From the NCBI GenBank assembly GCA_913046025.1, contig CAJWRP010000088.1:1-7734 (forward strand): DNA of 7,734 bases, written 5' to 3'. Source of the stretch: an uncultured Chloroflexota bacterium. GTDB taxonomy: Bacteria > Chloroflexota > Dehalococcoidia > SAR202 > UBA11138. A program made the translations under genes and the position numbers. How positions within the stretch are numbered: the stretch's first letter is position 1; each line of letters starts with the position of its first letter. Below the pieces are notes generated by a model. That model was not told where the DNA came from. It saw only the letters and a program-made list of their open reading frames with translations, and searched no databases. Below, one piece after another: positions 5,581 through 7,734 of this stretch.

Positions 5581-6902
5581 GGATAATCGAAGGCTTCGAA
5601 GAGGCTAAGAAATTCCTGTTAGAGGGTAGGGGGCTCAATCTCGATAACGTGCCTCAACACGTGCAAGAGGGCATTCTGAAGGTGTTTGGGAGCCCCATGA
5701 CTCCGGCGGAGGTTGTTCAACACATCCTCGAGCGCGTTCGGAACGAAGGGGACGCAGCAGTCCGGGATCTGACGGCAAAGCTTGATGGCGCTGATATCGA
5801 GCAGATAGAAGTGCCCGCATCGGCAGTCAAAGAAGCCTACGATGAGGTTTCAGAAGAGCTAGTTGACGCGCTGAAACTGGCGGCTGGACGAATCCGCAAA
5901 TACCATGAGGCATGCCTCCCCAAAGGCTGGACCGACTTCAACGAAGGGTACGGTCAGGTTGTGAACGCAGTGGGCAGCGCAGGCGCTTACGTTCCTGGCG
6001 GCACTGCTCTCTACCCATCGACAGTGCTCATGACGGCCATACCTGCCAGGGTCGCAGGCGTAAAAGAAGTCATCATATGCACACCAACCAAGGGCGACGA
6101 GATGCCCAGTCCTGCAGTGCTGGTTGCCGCTGATATCGCCGGTGTTGATCGCATATTCCGCATCGGAGGCGCTCAGGCAATTGCGGCCATGGCCTACGGC
6201 ACCGAGTCCGTGCCTCGCGTAGATACTATCTGCGGCCCTGGGAACATTTTCGTCACGCTGGCTAAGAAACAGGTGTACGGCGAGGTAGGCATCGATGGTC
6301 TGTACGGTCCCACGGAGACTGTGGTGATCGCTGACGACACCTCGAATCCGACGTTGTGTGCTGCCGATCTTCTTGCTCAGGCAGAGCACGACGTACTGGC
6401 CAAGCCTGTGCTGATAACAGACTCTGTCAGGCTGGCTGAAGCTGTGAACAAAGAGGTGCAGTCTAGATTGGAGCACCTGGACAGAGGGGCTATTGCGAAG
6501 GCCTCCACTGAAGACCAGGGCTGCATAGCCGTTGTTGCTAACATGGATGAGGCTCTGGACCTGGCCAATGTCTTCGGCCCTGAGCACATGTGCCTGATGA
6601 TGAAGAATCCCTGGGACTACTTGGGTGCGGTCCGCAATGCAGGCGCCATCTTCCTGGGAGAGTTCTCTCATGAGGTGTTGGGCGACTACGTTGCCGGACC
6701 CAGCCACGTGATGCCTACGGCAGGCACTGCCAGATTCAATTCCGGTCTGGGCGTACACACGTTCCTCAAGTTCAGTCCCATTGTGGCGATCAGCGACGCT
6801 ACCTCAAGCGAAATTTCCAACGCGGCCTCCATTATCGCGCGGGCTGAGGGCCTAACCGCCCACGCAGAATCTGCGGAGATACGCGAAGAGCTGCGAGACT
6901 GA
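5577..6902 (+). CDS. hisD: Histidinol dehydrogenase HisD
   Basis: HisD is a zinc enzyme that oxidises L-histidinol to L-histidine in two NAD-dependent steps, the end of histidine biosynthesis. The 441 residues match the family length of about 430-440. The active-site set is intact: Gln268 and the zinc ligand His271 in LLAQAEHD, the catalytic pair Glu336-His337 in FGPEHM, Asp370 in GDYVAGPSHV, and His429 in EGLTAHAES. The NAD-binding region carries GAYVPGGTALYPST (136-149), IGGAQAIAAMAYG (196-208) and CGPGNIFVTLAKK (219-231). A family segment usually written AGPSE reads YGPTE here (243-247). Its ATG overlaps the stop of the preceding gene, indicating coupled translation. Homologous dehydrogenases acting on other alcohols exist, but the hisG context makes the histidine role likely. 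Confidence 0.93.
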   Translation: MRIIEGFEEAKKFLLEGRGLNLDNVPQHVQEGILKVFGSPMTPAEVVQHILERVRNEGDAAVRDLTAKLDGADIEQIEVPASAVKEAYDEVSEELVDALKLAAGRIRKYHEACLPKGWTDFNEGYGQVVNAVGSAGAYVPGGTALYPSTVLMTAIPARVAGVKEVIICTPTKGDEMPSPAVLVAADIAGVDRIFRIGGAQAIAAMAYGTESVPRVDTICGPGNIFVTLAKKQVYGEVGIDGLYGPTETVVIADDTSNPTLCAADLLAQAEHDVLAKPVLITDSVRLAEAVNKEVQSRLEHLDRGAIAKASTEDQGCIAVVANMDEALDLANVFGPEHMCLMMKNPWDYLGAVRNAGAIFLGEFSHEVLGDYVAGPSHVMPTAGTARFNSGLGVHTFLKFSPIVAISDATSSEISNAASIIARAEGLTAHAESAEIREELRD

Positions 6903-6906
6903 TTGC

Positions 6907-6934
6907 CAGGATGAGGGCAGTAATGTCCTGTTTT
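6907..6934 (+). terminator. Weak terminator-like hairpin after hisD
   Basis: CAGGA (6907-6911) pairs with TCCTG (6926-6930) around a 14-base loop and is followed directly by TTTT (6931-6934). It starts four bases after the hisD stop codon. The stem is short, so termination may be partial. Confidence 0.3.
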
Positions 6935-6990
6935 CGCCTAGTCTCCATCGCGTCTCACACTTCATCCAAAACGTCCAGTATCGGGCCGAA

Positions 6991-7024
6991 TTGTGTTATT
7001 CTTGTGGCCGAGATTTGAATTCAA
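6991..7024 (+). promoter_or_regulatory. Possible promoter and palindromic site before the hydratase gene
   Basis: TTGTGT (6991-6996) and TTGAAT (7015-7020) are 18 bases apart and match the -35 and -10 consensus moderately. The -10 candidate lies inside the perfect ten-base palindrome TTGAATTCAA (7015-7024), which could serve as an operator half overlapping the promoter. The 166-base gap after hisD suggests the next gene has its own promoter, but the match is weak. Confidence 0.25.
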
Positions 7025-7068
7025 TTATTGGTGGCTTTACACACCGACGATGAGCTTTGAGGTATCTA

Positions 7069-7734
7069 ATGTCAGAAGGTAATATCGAGAAGGCGGGACA
7101 GTATCAAGCTGAGGCTTATCTGGCGAGGAACACTCTGGACCTTATGCTTCAAGACATAGCTCCAACCACTCAGGAAGATGCCTACAAGGTGCAGCAGGTC
7201 TTCATTGGTAGACTTTCCCAGACGAAAGGCAGTCTGGGCGGCTACAAGATCGCATATACCAGTGCAGTCATGCGTGAGGCCAGAGGCATCAGCGACCCAT
7301 GCGCCGGCGTTATTTTCGCCGACACGATATTTGAGTCTCCAAAAGAGTTAAACAGTGCCAACTTCGTAAAATTGGCTATCGAGTGTGAGGTTGGGGTCCG
7401 GTTAGGCTCGGAGGTAGAGGCCTCGGGAGCCCCCTACACGCGGGATAGTATCGCTCCACATATCGAATCGCTGATGACGGCTTTTGAGATAGTGGACATA
7501 CGCCAGGTCGGAGCGCCGGAGGGGGCAGATCCTGCTATATCGTCCATCGTGACCAATATTTTCGGTGGTGGCGCGGTCCTGGGAACTGAGATCACGGACT
7601 GGAAGGGCATAGACCTTCCGGCATCCAAGGGCACGATGAGCATTAATGGAAAGCTGGTCGGCGAAGGCAAGGGCTCGGACGTGATGGGCCATCCTTTGGA
7701 GGCTCTAGTATGGCTTGCCAACAGCCTGGCCGCC
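7069..7734 (+). CDS. 2-keto-4-pentenoate hydratase family protein (C-terminus cut by window edge)
   Basis: An ATG at 7069, preceded by TGAGG (7058-7062) six bases upstream, opens a frame that stays open for 222 codons to the window end. The protein belongs to the MhpD-like hydratase/decarboxylase family (FAH fold), which acts on 2-hydroxy-dienoates from aromatic ring cleavage using a divalent metal. The metal-binding acidic set is visible as Glu105 and Glu107 in AIECEVGVRLG and Glu140 in AFEIVDIR; GYKIAYTS at 58-65 and IDLPASKG (181-188) plus DVMGHPLEALVWLAN (204-218) are typical family segments. Full-length members are about 260 residues, so some 40 are missing. Whether it is a hydratase (MhpD, HpcG) or an oxalocrotonate-type decarboxylase cannot be told from sequence. 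It follows the his operon on the same strand but probably is not part of it. Confidence 0.85.
   Translation, partial: MSEGNIEKAGQYQAEAYLARNTLDLMLQDIAPTTQEDAYKVQQVFIGRLSQTKGSLGGYKIAYTSAVMREARGISDPCAGVIFADTIFESPKELNSANFVKLAIECEVGVRLGSEVEASGAPYTRDSIAPHIESLMTAFEIVDIRQVGAPEGADPAISSIVTNIFGGGAVLGTEITDWKGIDLPASKGTMSINGKLVGEGKGSDVMGHPLEALVWLANSLAA

Noticed and set aside
5859..6758. Frame of 299 codons antisense to hisD
   Set aside because: Entirely inside hisD, whose catalytic residues are all intact on the other strand; product resembles nothing.
7011..7034. TTCAAATC on the minus strand, suggestive of a tRNA T loop
   Set aside because: The flanking bases do not form a T stem and no acceptor or anticodon arm can be found.

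Overview
The window appears to join two unlike pieces of DNA. Bases 1 to about 800-900 are AT-rich (hand count for 421-480: 14 of 60 G/C). They carry the ribosomal protein genes rpsF (bS6) and the first half of rpsR (bS18), in the adjacent order seen in Alphaproteobacteria such as SAR11-like bacteria. The rest is near 53% G/C by the same kind of count (6241-6300: 32 of 60). It carries a bacterial set of genes that fits Chloroflexota (SAR202/Dehalococcoidia-like); this placement is inferred from overall gene content and protein flavour, not proven. The change of composition falls where bS18 stops looking like bS18, so a chimeric assembly or a genuine recombination junction lies between about 793 and 917.

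Layout: 1-289 is AT-rich upstream sequence with one extended -10-like element. bS6 follows (about 290-616), then a broken bS18 (628-951). On the minus strand, 918-1109 is a protein-like reading frame without a start that resembles the part of HNH endonucleases before their catalytic motif. degV (minus, 1184-2044) encodes a fatty-acid-binding DegV/FakB-type protein. A 536-base divergent intergenic region holds candidate promoters for degV and for the his genes, several hairpins and a possible small ORF. Next comes a plus-strand run: hisZ (2581-3801), hisG (3801-4796), a zinc-dependent phospholipase C-like gene (4834-5580) and hisD (5577-6902). After a 166-base gap, a 2-keto-4-pentenoate hydratase-family gene starts at 7069 and runs off the right edge.

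How the genes work together: HisG (with HisZ) makes the first committed step of histidine biosynthesis and HisD the last two. hisZ/hisG overlap by one base and the phospholipase-like gene/hisD overlap by four bases, so these look like one translationally coupled operon. The strangest points are a HisZ-type regulatory subunit beside a HisG that already carries the C-terminal regulatory domain of the long form, and a phospholipase C-like gene embedded between hisG and hisD. I did not find a phage, CRISPR array, tRNA or rRNA gene.
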